From Dyadobacter jiangsuensis (GTDB taxonomy: Bacteria; Bacteroidota; Bacteroidia; Cytophagales; Spirosomataceae): 64,000 nucleotides of DNA. Where the stretch lies: positions 432,779 through 496,778 of the forward strand of contig NZ_PYAS01000005.1 of NCBI RefSeq assembly GCF_003014695.1. Reading direction: 5' to 3'. Below the pieces are notes generated by a model, which saw only the letters and a program-made list of their open reading frames with translations, did no database searches and was not told the DNA's origin. Position numbers and translations under genes: made by a program. Positions 55,623 through 63,498 of this stretch are shown piece after piece; position 1 is the stretch's first letter, and the number at the start of each line of letters is the position of its first letter.

Positions 55623-57023
55623 ATGCTTATCCAATTCTTTGGCGCCGCACGCACCGTAACCGGAAGCAAGCACCTCATTACCACCGAAAAAGGAACGAAA
55701 ATATTGCTCGACTGCGGCCTTTTCCAAGGCATCCAGACCGACGAGTTCAACCAGGAGTTTGGCTTCAAACCCGCCGACGTCGATTACGTGATCCTTTCGC
55801 ACGCGCACATCGACCACTCGGGCCTGCTCCCGCGCCTCGTGCGCAAGGGTTTCAAGGGCCCGATTTACTGCACCGCCGCCACCGCCGACCTCTGCCGCAT
55901 TATGCTGCTCGACAGCGCCCATATTCAGGAAAAAGACTTGGAGCGCATTAATAAACGCCGAAAAAAGCAGGGCCGGCCGTTACTCGAAGAACTGTATAAC
56001 GCCGAAGATGCCGCACACGCATTATCGCTTTTCAAGACGGTGAGATACGGACAGACGTTCTTTTTGGGTGACAACAACGAAGTATCTGTAATCCTCACCG
56101 ACGCTGCGCATTTGCTCGGCAGCGCCGCCGTGCATTTGAGTATCCCCGACGGCGGGACATTCAAACAAGTGACGTTTACCGGCGACATTGGCCGCCCCGA
56201 GGACCGCATTCTCCGCAAGCCCGAAGAGTTTCCGCAGGCCGACTACATCATCTGTGAGTCTACTTATGGCGACCGGCTGCATGAAAAGGAAATTGATATG
56301 CACGCCCATTTGCTGCGCATCGTTCAAGAGACCTGCATTCGTCGCCGTGGCAAGCTCATTATCCCGGCCTTCGCCGTCGACCGCACGCAGGAGCTCATTT
56401 ATGCCCTCGACCAACTTTCGAGCGCCGGACAGCTTCCGCAAATCCCGGTCTACATCGACAGTCCGCTTGCCATCCGCGCCACGGCTATTATGAAGGAGCA
56501 CGATGAGTGCTTCAACCCCGAAATCCTTGAATACATCGAAAAAGACGGCGATGCATTTGCATTTCCGTACCTCAACTACATTTCCGACGTGCAGGATTCC
56601 ATCGCGCTGAACGACCGCCACGAACCTTGCATTATCATTTCTGCCTCGGGAATGGCCGAAGCCGGGCGCATCAAGCATCATATTGCCAACAACATCGGCG
56701 ACCCGAACTCTACCATCCTGCTCGTGGGCTACGCCTCTGCGAACACGCTCGCGGGCGCTTTGAAGCGTGGCGACAAGCAAGTGAACATTTTCGGCGAGCG
56801 CTTCGAGGTCAAATGCCGCGTCGAAACGATGGACTCCTTCTCCGGCCACGGCGATTACAATGAGATGATCGAATTTCTTTCGTGCCAGAAGCCCGAGCGC
56901 GTGAAAGAAGTGTTCCTTGTTCACGGCGAGTACGAGACGCAAATAGCCTTTAAATTGAAGCTCGAAAAGGCCGGATACCGCAAAATCCACATTCCGGCGC
57001 TATATGAAGGCGTAAAAATTTAA
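55623..57023 (+). CDS. MBL-fold beta-CASP ribonuclease-like protein
   Basis: 466 residues. The metallo-beta-lactamase metal site is SHAHIDHSGLLPRL (HxHxDH), with further ligands at DAAHLLGSAAVHL and FTGDIG. The beta-CASP insertion covers roughly 200-380 (VQETCIRRRGKLIIPAFAVDRTQELIYAL), and the C-terminal part has the RMMBL pattern (ISASGMAEAGRIKHHIANNI, then VHGEYETQ). Family members are 3' or endo-ribonucleases (CPSF/YSH1-like). It lies just before the tRNA-Leu promoter. Confidence 0.94.
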   Translation: MLIQFFGAARTVTGSKHLITTEKGTKILLDCGLFQGIQTDEFNQEFGFKPADVDYVILSHAHIDHSGLLPRLVRKGFKGPIYCTAATADLCRIMLLDSAHIQEKDLERINKRRKKQGRPLLEELYNAEDAAHALSLFKTVRYGQTFFLGDNNEVSVILTDAAHLLGSAAVHLSIPDGGTFKQVTFTGDIGRPEDRILRKPEEFPQADYIICESTYGDRLHEKEIDMHAHLLRIVQETCIRRRGKLIIPAFAVDRTQELIYALDQLSSAGQLPQIPVYIDSPLAIRATAIMKEHDECFNPEILEYIEKDGDAFAFPYLNYISDVQDSIALNDRHEPCIIISASGMAEAGRIKHHIANNIGDPNSTILLVGYASANTLAGALKRGDKQVNIFGERFEVKCRVETMDSFSGHGDYNEMIEFLSCQKPERVKEVFLVHGEYETQIAFKLKLEKAGYRKIHIPALYEGVKI

Positions 57024-57061
57024 ATTTTTCAGATTTTTTCGCCTTTTGAAACCTGAAACGC

Positions 57062-57093
57062 TTGTAAAGTCCAAAACAAGATTGCTATCTTTG
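57062..57093 (+). promoter_or_regulatory. Promoter of tRNA-Leu
   Basis: TTG (57062-57064), 21-bp spacer, TATCTTTG (57086-57093), ending 14 bp before the tRNA 5' end: a good TTG/TAnnTTTG pair. Confidence 0.8.
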
Positions 57094-58719
57094 CGCACCG
57101 ATTTCAGGCCGAAGTGGTGAAACTGGTAGACACGCACGTTTCAGGGGCGTGAGGGAGCAATCCTGTGCGGGTTCGAGTCCCGCCTTCGGCACAAAACGGA
57201 ACTTTTGCGATAAATCGCTGGAAGTTCCGTTTTTTATTTTAGCTAAATCGCTGTTTATCTGGTAGATAAACGAAGCTACCTCGTTGATTTTTCCGGTTCG
57301 ATAACCGCTTTCTGAAAATATGAGCTTTTCGGGAAATATCGAACCAATAATTTCCCGCTTCATTTTGATATCCGCTCCGATATAGGTCTTATCAAGCCTG
57401 GAAAGCACTGCCAGCACCTTTTCAATCATCTTATCAAGGCCCTGAACACCTCCGGCATCGTTTGTCAACTCGGTTAATCTTGCTTCCAGCCTCAATAGTT
57501 TCTCTTCGATCTCGGTTTTGATTGTTTTGTAATCTTTGGGATCGATATCTGAAGACAACAAAAGTTCTCTGGCTTTTGCTAGCTTAGCACTAAGTTCATC
57601 AATTTTGTTAAGCAATTGCCGCTTTTCATTTTGAGATGTTTTTGCTTGATCCGAAAACTCGTCGGTTACTAATTGGCGGAATATTTCGGCCGTCGCTTTT
57701 CTCGGTGTGAATTTTTGTAGTTCACTAACAAAGGCATCGTTGACGAGCCCCGCCGGGTACCGACATCCACAGGAAGCGACACAGTGGTAGTAGTGGTAAC
57801 GCCCGTTCCGGCCTTTCGAAGCGCTGGCTGTAAGCATTCGGCTACATTTGGGGCAACCCAAAAAGCCCCGGAGCGGGAACATTTCATTGGACAGCTTTTT
57901 CACGTTCGGCCTGTATCTTTTACGCCTTCCATCGATCGCATCCTGCACATCATAAAATAATTTTTCCGAAATCAACGGTTCATGCTGGCCATCTACCAAG
58001 CGGTACTCTTCATCTTTATAGCCCCTTACCACGATCTTTCCAAAGTAAACCGGGTTTCCTAACGCGCGCCAGAAACAAGTATTGCTGCATTTGAGCCCCC
58101 TCCGCGCCGCCTGCCTTCTCACCTCTTCCACGGAATAGATCCCTTTGGCTACCTCTTCAAATGCCCATTTCATCAGCCCAGCATCCGGCTCGCGTAGCGC
58201 AATATACTTTCTTCCACTTTCGGCTATCTTGTTCACATAGCCCACTGGCGCCACACCCATATACCTTCCCTCCTTTTTGGCACGTCGCATCCCATGAAAA
58301 GTATTTAAGGCCCTGCGGTCATTCTCTACTTCGGGCGCAGCCAGGTAAAAGGCCAACATCATTTTATTTTCGGGAATTGAAAGATCGAGCGGCTGTTCGA
58401 TCGCCTGTGGCTCCACTCCTACTTTTCTCAGGATATTGATCATTTGATAGGCGTCGCCTGCGTTCCGGCTGAAACGATCCCATTTAGTAAAAAGCACCAA
58501 GTCTGTTTTCCCTTTCGACTTTTTCAGTTCAGCTAGTAAAGCCGACCACTGCGGGCGATCAAAGGTCTTGGCTGAATGATCTTCGTAAACGACCTTTCTG
58601 ACACCTATCCGGTTGATCTCGCAATATTTCCGAAGCACTTCCTCTTGTCCCCTCTGGGAATATCCTTTGTCTGCCTGCTCGTCGGTACTGACCCGCACAT
58701 AGAGATCCGCTATTTTCAT
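57085..58719 (-). CDS. Large serine recombinase (site-specific integrase)
   Basis: 544 residues. The resolvase catalytic domain begins DLYVRVSTDEQADKGYS with the nucleophilic serine, and TKWDRFSRNAGDAYQMI carries catalytic arginines. The recombinase domain is about 150-265, a zinc ribbon about 285-345 (CPKCSRMLTASASKG, then CVASCGCRYPAG), and a coiled coil about 360-430. The last 36 residues (from FVPKAGLEPAQDCS) are encoded by the antisense of tRNA-Leu and its upstream region, so the true C-terminus depends on the integration state. It integrates or excises the element by recombination at this tRNA. Confidence 0.93.
   Translation of the reverse strand: MKIADLYVRVSTDEQADKGYSQRGQEEVLRKYCEINRIGVRKVVYEDHSAKTFDRPQWSALLAELKKSKGKTDLVLFTKWDRFSRNAGDAYQMINILRKVGVEPQAIEQPLDLSIPENKMMLAFYLAAPEVENDRRALNTFHGMRRAKKEGRYMGVAPVGYVNKIAESGRKYIALREPDAGLMKWAFEEVAKGIYSVEEVRRQAARRGLKCSNTCFWRALGNPVYFGKIVVRGYKDEEYRLVDGQHEPLISEKLFYDVQDAIDGRRKRYRPNVKKLSNEMFPLRGFLGCPKCSRMLTASASKGRNGRYHYYHCVASCGCRYPAGLVNDAFVSELQKFTPRKATAEIFRQLVTDEFSDQAKTSQNEKRQLLNKIDELSAKLAKARELLLSSDIDPKDYKTIKTEIEEKLLRLEARLTELTNDAGGVQGLDKMIEKVLAVLSRLDKTYIGADIKMKREIIGSIFPEKLIFSESGYRTGKINEVASFIYQINSDLAKIKNGTSSDLSQKFRFVPKAGLEPAQDCSLTPLKRACLPVSPLRPEIGAQR
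57108..57191 (+). tRNA. tRNA-Leu (CAG anticodon)
   Basis: 84 nt with a 7-bp acceptor stem (GCCGAAG / CTTCGGC plus discriminator A), a D-arm with AACTGGTAG, anticodon stem CACGT/GCGTG around the loop TTCAGGG, a long class-II variable arm (GGGAGCAATCCT), and a T-arm GCGGG-TTCGAGT-CCCGC. CCA is not encoded. It is intact and bounds an integrated element whose recombinase gene runs antisense across it. Confidence 0.96.
57193..57236 (+). terminator. Terminator of tRNA-Leu
   Basis: Perfect 12-bp stem (AAAACGGAACTT / AAGTTCCGTTTT) with an inner GCGA/TCGC helix, followed by TTTTTATTTT. It begins 2 nt after the tRNA and lies within the recombinase frame on the other strand (about residues 494-508). 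Confidence 0.9.
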
Positions 58720-58776
58720 ATGTTCAATGTCGATGAATATTGTTACTGACTGCTCCTTCTAATGGATTGGTGTGTA

Positions 58777-58938
58777 TTAGCCATTCCCTTTAAACACCTG
58801 ATTTACTGCTATTTTAGCCATTCTCTTCAAAAAATCCAAGATCAATGCTGCCTCCTCAGTGGTAATTTCCAGACCTTCCTGTTTATACAGCTGCACAATC
58901 TTTTGTAGGGAAATCCCACTTTTACCATTCTTCTCCAT
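58777..58938 (-). CDS. Small companion protein of the recombinase (53 residues)
   Basis: An ATG at 58938 opens a 53-codon frame (MEKNGKSGISLQKIVQLYKQ, then EGLEITTEEAALILDFLKRM and a short tail) ending 57 bp before the recombinase start on the same strand. The pattern helix - EITTEEA - DFL..A looks like a compact helical protein; I recall similar very short genes near Bacteroidota recombinases but cannot name a family. It could be a recombination directionality factor or regulator (inference). Confidence 0.65.
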   Translation of the reverse strand: MEKNGKSGISLQKIVQLYKQEGLEITTEEAALILDFLKRMAKIAVNQVFKGNG

Positions 58939-59050
58939 ACCCTCCCTGCTTACTTTTGTTAATCAGGAAGCTAGTAATGATAGATCGTTTACAAGTTCCT
59001 ATCATTCCGTAGGGAATAATAAGAATGTTTTTAAAAGAATTTGAGAAGGA

Positions 59051-59079
59051 AAAAGGGCCTGAGAGATCCAAGCCCTTTG
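59051..59079 (-). terminator. Terminator of ardA
   Basis: On the minus strand CAAAGGGC pairs with GCCCTTTT across a 13-nt loop, followed by a T-rich stretch; it starts 8 bp past the ardA stop. Confidence 0.75.
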
Positions 59080-59087
59080 AAAAAGTT

Positions 59088-59645
59088 TCAATAGTCCGCA
59101 AACACATGACCCTCATATTCGCTGTACTCTTCCATGAACAAATCCCTTGCGAAGGCCTCGTAGTCAAAGTACTTTTCCAGCATAGATGGCACGCCAGACA
59201 GCAATCCTGTCTCTTCGATGTACTGATAAGCGTATTCAAGCTCTGGATCTTTCATCGATCCACCAAAGAATCCACGGTAGCTTTCTCGGAAACTTTCAAG
59301 TTGGTCTTCCAGCTCGTACCCATTAGATGGCCAATAGTTGATCTGCTTACAATAAATCTCGAATGCCTCGGCAGTCTCATCGTCGATTTCACAGATAGCC
59401 TCAAAGTAGGCAAAAGCTTCTTTGTGAAGGCTGCATTCTGATATCAAAAAATCCGGGATGTTCTCCCAGTCCTGGAACATCAGTTCGGGGTCGAATTCAT
59501 TACGATGAAACTCGTGGCAGTCTTGCAGGAATTCTTTGAGATCAGCATATTCGGTCAGGTCAAACCATTTACCGAACAGCGATCCACTGTTATACTGACC
59601 ATAGGTTCCAACATAGATTTTTGGAGCATTTTCGAGATTTCTCAT
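59088..59645 (-). CDS. ardA: Antirestriction protein ArdA
   Basis: 185 residues from the ATG at 59645; a GTG extension to 59708 is unlikely. The N-terminal signature is KIYVGTYGQYNSGSLFGKWFDL, followed by a very acidic protein (EFDPELMFQDWENIP, FEAICEIDDETAEAFEIY, LESFRESYRGFFGGS) ending MEEYSEYEGHVFADY. ArdA proteins are elongated DNA mimics that block type I restriction (and some type I modification) during plasmid or ICE transfer. It has its own terminator and a structured leader upstream, in keeping with an element that moves by conjugation. Confidence 0.93.
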   Translation of the reverse strand: MRNLENAPKIYVGTYGQYNSGSLFGKWFDLTEYADLKEFLQDCHEFHRNEFDPELMFQDWENIPDFLISECSLHKEAFAYFEAICEIDDETAEAFEIYCKQINYWPSNGYELEDQLESFRESYRGFFGGSMKDPELEYAYQYIEETGLLSGVPSMLEKYFDYEAFARDLFMEEYSEYEGHVFADY

Positions 59646-59739
59646 GATCGAAAGGCATTTAAATAGCTTAGGCCCGGCTTTGTGCTCAGGGCAATCGCTG
59701 CCTTCCACTCAATGAAAAAATGATGGGGCTCGTCCCCTT

Positions 59740-59827
59740 GGTTGCATGCCCATCCGGCGGTTTAAGGTGCGGCTGGCTAACGCGGGTTCAGCTAAAAAGC
59801 CGGATGACGTAGTGCAGGCTTGCAACC
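59740..59827 (-). ncRNA. Nested-stem structured region upstream of ardA (candidate RNA or transfer-origin structure)
   Basis: Two nested perfect helices: outer GGTTGCA (59740-59746) with TGCAACC (59821-59827), inner CATCCGGC (59751-59758) with GCCGGATG (59799-59806), and inside them GCTG (59772-59775) with CAGC (59789-59792). A GGGG/CCCC hairpin at 59725-59737 and ATGACG/CGTCAT (59804-59832) followed by TTTTTT add to it. The structure is strand-symmetric in DNA, so it may be a leader RNA of ardA, a small RNA, or an oriT-type DNA structure. No gene is seen in 59646-59930. Confidence 0.5.
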
Positions 59828-59930
59828 GTCATTTTTTACTTTGTAACTTTCGTTTGCACTGAACGCATCTTTTAATGATTTTTTTCAGCAATCTGAGCAA
59901 CTTAAAAAAGGTATGTAGTCACCTCTCCCA

Positions 59931-61370
59931 CTAAACACTGATTGCAGCTATTCGATCTTCGAAAACCGCTTCGGCTAATTCTAGCAAGCGTAACACCCGG
60001 GAAGAAATTGAATGAACTTCTTGTTCGCTGATCTGATAGTCCGGATTGTATCTGGCCCCGAGATATGCTTCTTCTAGAAGCTCTAAAAGCCGTTCTTCAT
60101 CGGGCGAACCGCCAGGGAAGATGTCATTCAACTGAGGAGCTAATCTATGGTTAAACCTTTTGAGTGATCTGATGGAATGCGTGCGCCGTTCGCTTCCATA
60201 GAGCGCAACTGCAGCGCTACGAAAAGTCGTTTCAGCAGCTTGTTGCAGCATAAACATCGACAGAGCTTGCTCGTTTACTTGTTGGTAATACTGTGCTCCC
60301 TCAAAAAACTTTCTGGCTTTGCTAATTCCGACCCTAAACGCGTGCCTTGATTTTTCAATCAGTTGCCTGAGGGTTTCAGGGAGCATTTTTGGTAATGGCG
60401 TAACACTCCGTTGGTATACTAGGTTTTCGCTGGTACAGGCCAAAGAGAAGTATACTTGCCCGCTGGTAAGTGCCTGATGAATATCCGACAATTTGTGGAC
60501 TGAGCAACAGAGCTTTCCATCCCCGGCGTTGAATAACTCAACGATGGGCTGATGCTCTTTGACGGGCTTTTGGTTGTCATCGGCAAACACAATCAGCAGA
60601 TCCCTGTATGGCTTTTGCTCAGTTGATTCAGGCGCAGGATGCTTGACCTCAAATATTAGAAGTGGATCGAGTGCTGCAATTAGCAGTTCTATGATGGCTT
60701 TACTACCCGCCAGTTTGCCAAGCCGGCGTTTCTGAAATGGAATTCCTTGATCGCTTCTTGAAATCAGGTAAACGGCTTCGAGAAGAGATTCCAACAGTTC
60801 ATACTGAATGATTTCAACACATTCGCCAGTGGCCTCGCAGATACTCACCTTACTTAACCCATATTCCACCCAGTCTTCCAAAATCTCTTGCCATTGGTCA
60901 TAGCCGTAAGTATTAAAAACGCGCTTAATCGCCAGAAGGGGCTGCACGGTCTCAGGGAGTGTCAATCTGCGGATTATTCCGCCATGCCGGTCGTTGAGCT
61001 CGCGGACATCACGCATGTACTGCCGATCGGCTTCAATTTGTGCATGGCTGAAAGGCTGAAAATCGCTGGTGTTCAACTCGACTCCATCTTCCTCGGCAAC
61101 CTCTAGCAGAAGCCTACATGCCTTGATGATCTTTTGCAAATGTCTGTGGAGACAAAGTACCGTCGACGGATCACCAAGAAATGAAAACGGTTTCTCTGTG
61201 GTTACTGCTTTGAGGAATTGCCAGAGTTCGACGCGAATGAATTCCAGATCGGTCGCGTGAAAGAATTCTGCGACCAGATCACGAGCGTCGGCAAGCTTCT
61301 GTTCGGTCGAACCCCTACTTTCGCTTGTTGTTAAATTTACAATCTCCATAGGCTTCTCTTTTTTTGACAA
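59931..61370 (-). CDS. Large HEPN-domain protein
   Basis: 479 residues (an in-frame ATG at 61349 is an alternative start). The C-terminal HEPN domain (about 345-475) has LSMFMLQQAAETTFRSAAVALYG, RRTHSIRSLKRFNHRL and ARYNPDYQIS, the last giving R-x4-Y where the catalytic RNase motif of HEPN toxins would be R-x4-6-H. Residues about 235-335 (YRDLLIVFADDNQKPVKEHQP, then VYFSLACTSENLVYQ) look like a degenerate nucleotidyltransferase-like fold lacking the catalytic GSxxD. The first 230 residues are helical and unrecognised. It is divergent from an XRE regulator, with 119 bp between them. Confidence 0.8.
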   Translation of the reverse strand: MSKKEKPMEIVNLTTSESRGSTEQKLADARDLVAEFFHATDLEFIRVELWQFLKAVTTEKPFSFLGDPSTVLCLHRHLQKIIKACRLLLEVAEEDGVELNTSDFQPFSHAQIEADRQYMRDVRELNDRHGGIIRRLTLPETVQPLLAIKRVFNTYGYDQWQEILEDWVEYGLSKVSICEATGECVEIIQYELLESLLEAVYLISRSDQGIPFQKRRLGKLAGSKAIIELLIAALDPLLIFEVKHPAPESTEQKPYRDLLIVFADDNQKPVKEHQPIVELFNAGDGKLCCSVHKLSDIHQALTSGQVYFSLACTSENLVYQRSVTPLPKMLPETLRQLIEKSRHAFRVGISKARKFFEGAQYYQQVNEQALSMFMLQQAAETTFRSAAVALYGSERRTHSIRSLKRFNHRLAPQLNDIFPGGSPDEERLLELLEEAYLGARYNPDYQISEQEVHSISSRVLRLLELAEAVFEDRIAAISV

Positions 61371-61489
61371 AAAAGAGGCCGCGGATGAGCGTGCCGAACC
61401 ACAACAAGTTGTATCCTACCAAAGAGCGTTGGTAAAACACTGCTCGCCGCCTGTTGACCTTAGCGTAGATATTCCCTTTATTTGTAACC

Positions 61490-61888
61490 ATGAGCACAGC
61501 AACAAAACCAAACCATGTCGGTCAGAAGATCGCCCGGATTCGTGAACTTCGCGGTCTTAAGCAGGAAAGCCTTGCCTACGAGCTGAAGGTCAGCCAGCAA
61601 ACGGTATCCAAAATTGAGCAGAGCGAAATGGTTGATGAAGAGTTGTTGGAGCAAATCAGCAAAGTTCTCGGCGTTTCAGCGGAAGGGATTAAGAATTTTA
61701 ATGAAGACGCTGTGTTTAACTACTTCAATAACTTTAATGATAATAGTGCAGGAACATTCAACCATCATTGCACCTTTAATCCACTCGATAAGCTTGTAGA
61801 ACTTTTCGAAGAACACAAAAAGTTATACGAGCGTCTATTACAAAGCGAACGCGAAAAGCTAGAATTGCTTAAAGGAAAGCAAGATTAG
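61490..61888 (+). CDS. XRE-family helix-turn-helix regulator
   Basis: 132 residues. The helix-turn-helix is at about 11-65 (IARIRELRGLKQESLAYELKVSQQTVSKIEQ), followed by an asparagine/phenylalanine-rich linker (FNYFNNFNDNSAGTF) and a C-terminal coiled coil (VELFEEHKKLYERLLQSEREKLELLKG) likely for dimerisation. It is divergent from the HEPN gene, so it probably controls both from the shared 119-bp gap. A GGTTGT/ACAACC hairpin follows at 61907-61930. Confidence 0.9.
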   Translation: MSTATKPNHVGQKIARIRELRGLKQESLAYELKVSQQTVSKIEQSEMVDEELLEQISKVLGVSAEGIKNFNEDAVFNYFNNFNDNSAGTFNHHCTFNPLDKLVELFEEHKKLYERLLQSEREKLELLKGKQD

Positions 61889-61984
61889 GCCTGAGACTTT
61901 CTCAAAGGTTGTCAGATAAGCTTACAACCTTGGCCGCTTTCCTGGTTTCAGCGATTGTTCGGGCTGTTCATCCTCAAACGTACT

Positions 61985-62598
61985 CTACGGTCTGTGAACA
62001 GCCTGGCTCAGGCGCATACTCGTTTCCTGCCAATCGAGTTTTCTATCAAGTAATTTGATTGGCACCGAAAAATCGATGTCCTGGTGGTACAGTAGACTTG
62101 TCTTGGCAATCTGCGGACTGGCCTGAAGATATTTGTCTGTATACGCCTTTACGAGCAGCCCCAGTGGTAACTTTTCCAAAAGAGAGTAGACATAGATAAA
62201 ATCTTTGATTCGGCTTCCGTTTTGTACGATTGCTGAAAGCTTCATTGCACCGTATCTTCCAAGGAAAGCATTCTGATCCCACTCGTTAGCTCTACGGGTT
62301 TGATAAGCGGGTATTGATGACTGATGAAATCCACCTTGACATCATCGATAAATCCGAAGACGCCATTCTTAACCGTTTTCTCGTCTGTCAGCCCATAGAC
62401 CACTTTAAGATGCTCGCTGACGGCAGCGGAGTCAAAATCTTTGCCGGTGAAAAGATCAATGTCGACGGAAATCCTGTGACCTAACTTTAAGGACAGTGCC
62501 GTTCCACCAACAAGGTAAAACTCCGCAAGATTTTCATCGGCCATTAACCGGCGAATCAAAGCCAGTGTGCTGGCCTCGACTGTTTCTTCGTGTAGCAT
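61985..62598 (-). pseudogene. AbiEii-like nucleotidyltransferase toxin split by a frameshift
   Basis: Two frames join into one AbiEii/AbiGii-type protein: the 5' part (62598 to 62242) has STLALIRRLMADENLAEFYLVGGTALSLKLGHRISVDIDLFTG with the NTase motif GGTAL...DID and ends SLEDTVQ-stop; the 3' part (62245 to 61985) begins MKLSAIVQNGSRIKDFIYVYSLLEKL, the natural continuation of the family (EDTVAMKLSAI). Restoring one G in GTGCAATGAAG re-forms a single frame. The 4-bp ATGA overlap could also allow re-initiation. In the family the NTase modifies nucleic acid or tRNA and halts growth; this copy is probably inactive unless both halves are made. Confidence 0.8.
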
Positions 62599-62873
62599 AG
62601 CATTTCCTCTTTTTTGATCGGAAAGTATGTGCATGCCTCTTCAATGGCATAATCCGGTAAAAAGACAATTTCGTTTTTAAGAGTGTCAACGACTTTTTGA
62701 AGCCCGTAGAAGCGGACTAATTCTTGCCACTGCTCTTCTTTACCACGCTCGATGATCCGGGCGATTACCGTTTTATAGGACGCCTGCCAGTCTATCTTCT
62801 CATAGTCCAAATCCCAAAACCATTTGGGGCCAAAATCAGGTTTTTCAAGTGTTGTTGGCTGCTGCATGATCAT
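62556..62873 (-). CDS. DUF6922-like putative antitoxin of the AbiEii-type pair
   Basis: 105 residues from the ATG at 62873 (a further ATG is at 62867). The pattern KPDFGPKWFWDLDYEKIDWQASYKTVIARIIERGKEEQWQELVRFYG...VVDTLKN resembles DUF6922, a short helical family found next to AbiEii-like toxins in Bacteroidota. It overlaps the toxin start by 43 bp, the typical coupled arrangement. Antitoxin role inferred from context. Confidence 0.75.
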   Translation of the reverse strand: MIMQQPTTLEKPDFGPKWFWDLDYEKIDWQASYKTVIARIIERGKEEQWQELVRFYGLQKVVDTLKNEIVFLPDYAIEEACTYFPIKKEEMLCYTKKQSRPAHWL

Positions 62874-62985
62874 CAAGGTAAGAGATGTCGGAGGCTTTTA
62901 GGCTCAAAAGTTACGAATCTATCGTGAAATCAGCCGCCTGTAAGCAAATAGCTGCTCACAGGCAAGTGCATTTTTTCCGAGTCAG

Positions 62986-63444
62986 TCACAGTTTTGGCTT
63001 TTCTGCCGCGAGGCTTGCCCGTGTATTCAGGTTTGGTGCTTCTGTCTCAATAGCCAGTTCGAATCCTTCGGTAGCCTTATCAAAATCAAAAGTCAAGCTT
63101 TTGAAAATCAGCTTTTTGTTTTCATAATCAACTCCACCTTTTTTCAATATAACAGCCAGCGGGATTACGTGTCCCCTGCCACTTTTCTCGAACGAAAATG
63201 TCTGATCTGAATTGGCGGCCGGAACAAGGTATACCGATTTGATTTTTCGCTTTCCGTCCTGTGTCCCGATTTTAAAATTGGCCTACTCTGGATCAATTCC
63301 TAAATCGCGAAGCGCCGTGGCCGGAAAAACGAGCTTGCCAGAATTAGAAATGTAGCCCGTCGGAAGCGGCGCTGCTTTTGCTGCGGCTTTGGCTTCCGGA
63401 ACGTTTTCCTCTGGAGAAAAGAATTTGATAGCTTTCAGTTTCAT
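62986..63444 (-). pseudogene. Hypothetical protein gene with in-frame amber stop
   Basis: An ATG at 63444 (MKLKAIKFFSPEENVPEAKA) opens a frame of 152 codons interrupted only by TAG at codon 54 (63283-63285), after LRDLGIDPE. The downstream part (ANFKIGTQDGKRKIKSVYLV, then FSFEKSGRGHVIPLAVILKK) clearly continues the same protein and ends at TGA 62986-62988. A TGG to TAG change fits. No family is recognised. It may be a true pseudogene, a sequencing error, or a suppressed stop. It lies downstream of the relaxase remnant on the same strand. Confidence 0.8.
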
Positions 63445-63498
63445 GATGTTATAGGTTACTTTGGGCTAAAATAACTCATTCTCCCTAGAAACTGGCAT

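Noticed and set aside
56022..56990. A 322-residue minus-strand frame, and similar long antisense frames at 38476-39426 and 42486-43433
   Set aside because: Antisense to the beta-CASP nuclease, asd and glycogen synthase genes, all of which have motif support.
61905..61931. GGTTGT/ACAACC hairpin as terminator of the XRE gene
   Set aside because: The stem is short and no T-run follows, so it is not reported as a terminator.
62885..63127. An 80-residue plus-strand frame
   Set aside because: Opposite strand to the amber-interrupted gene and without supporting motifs.
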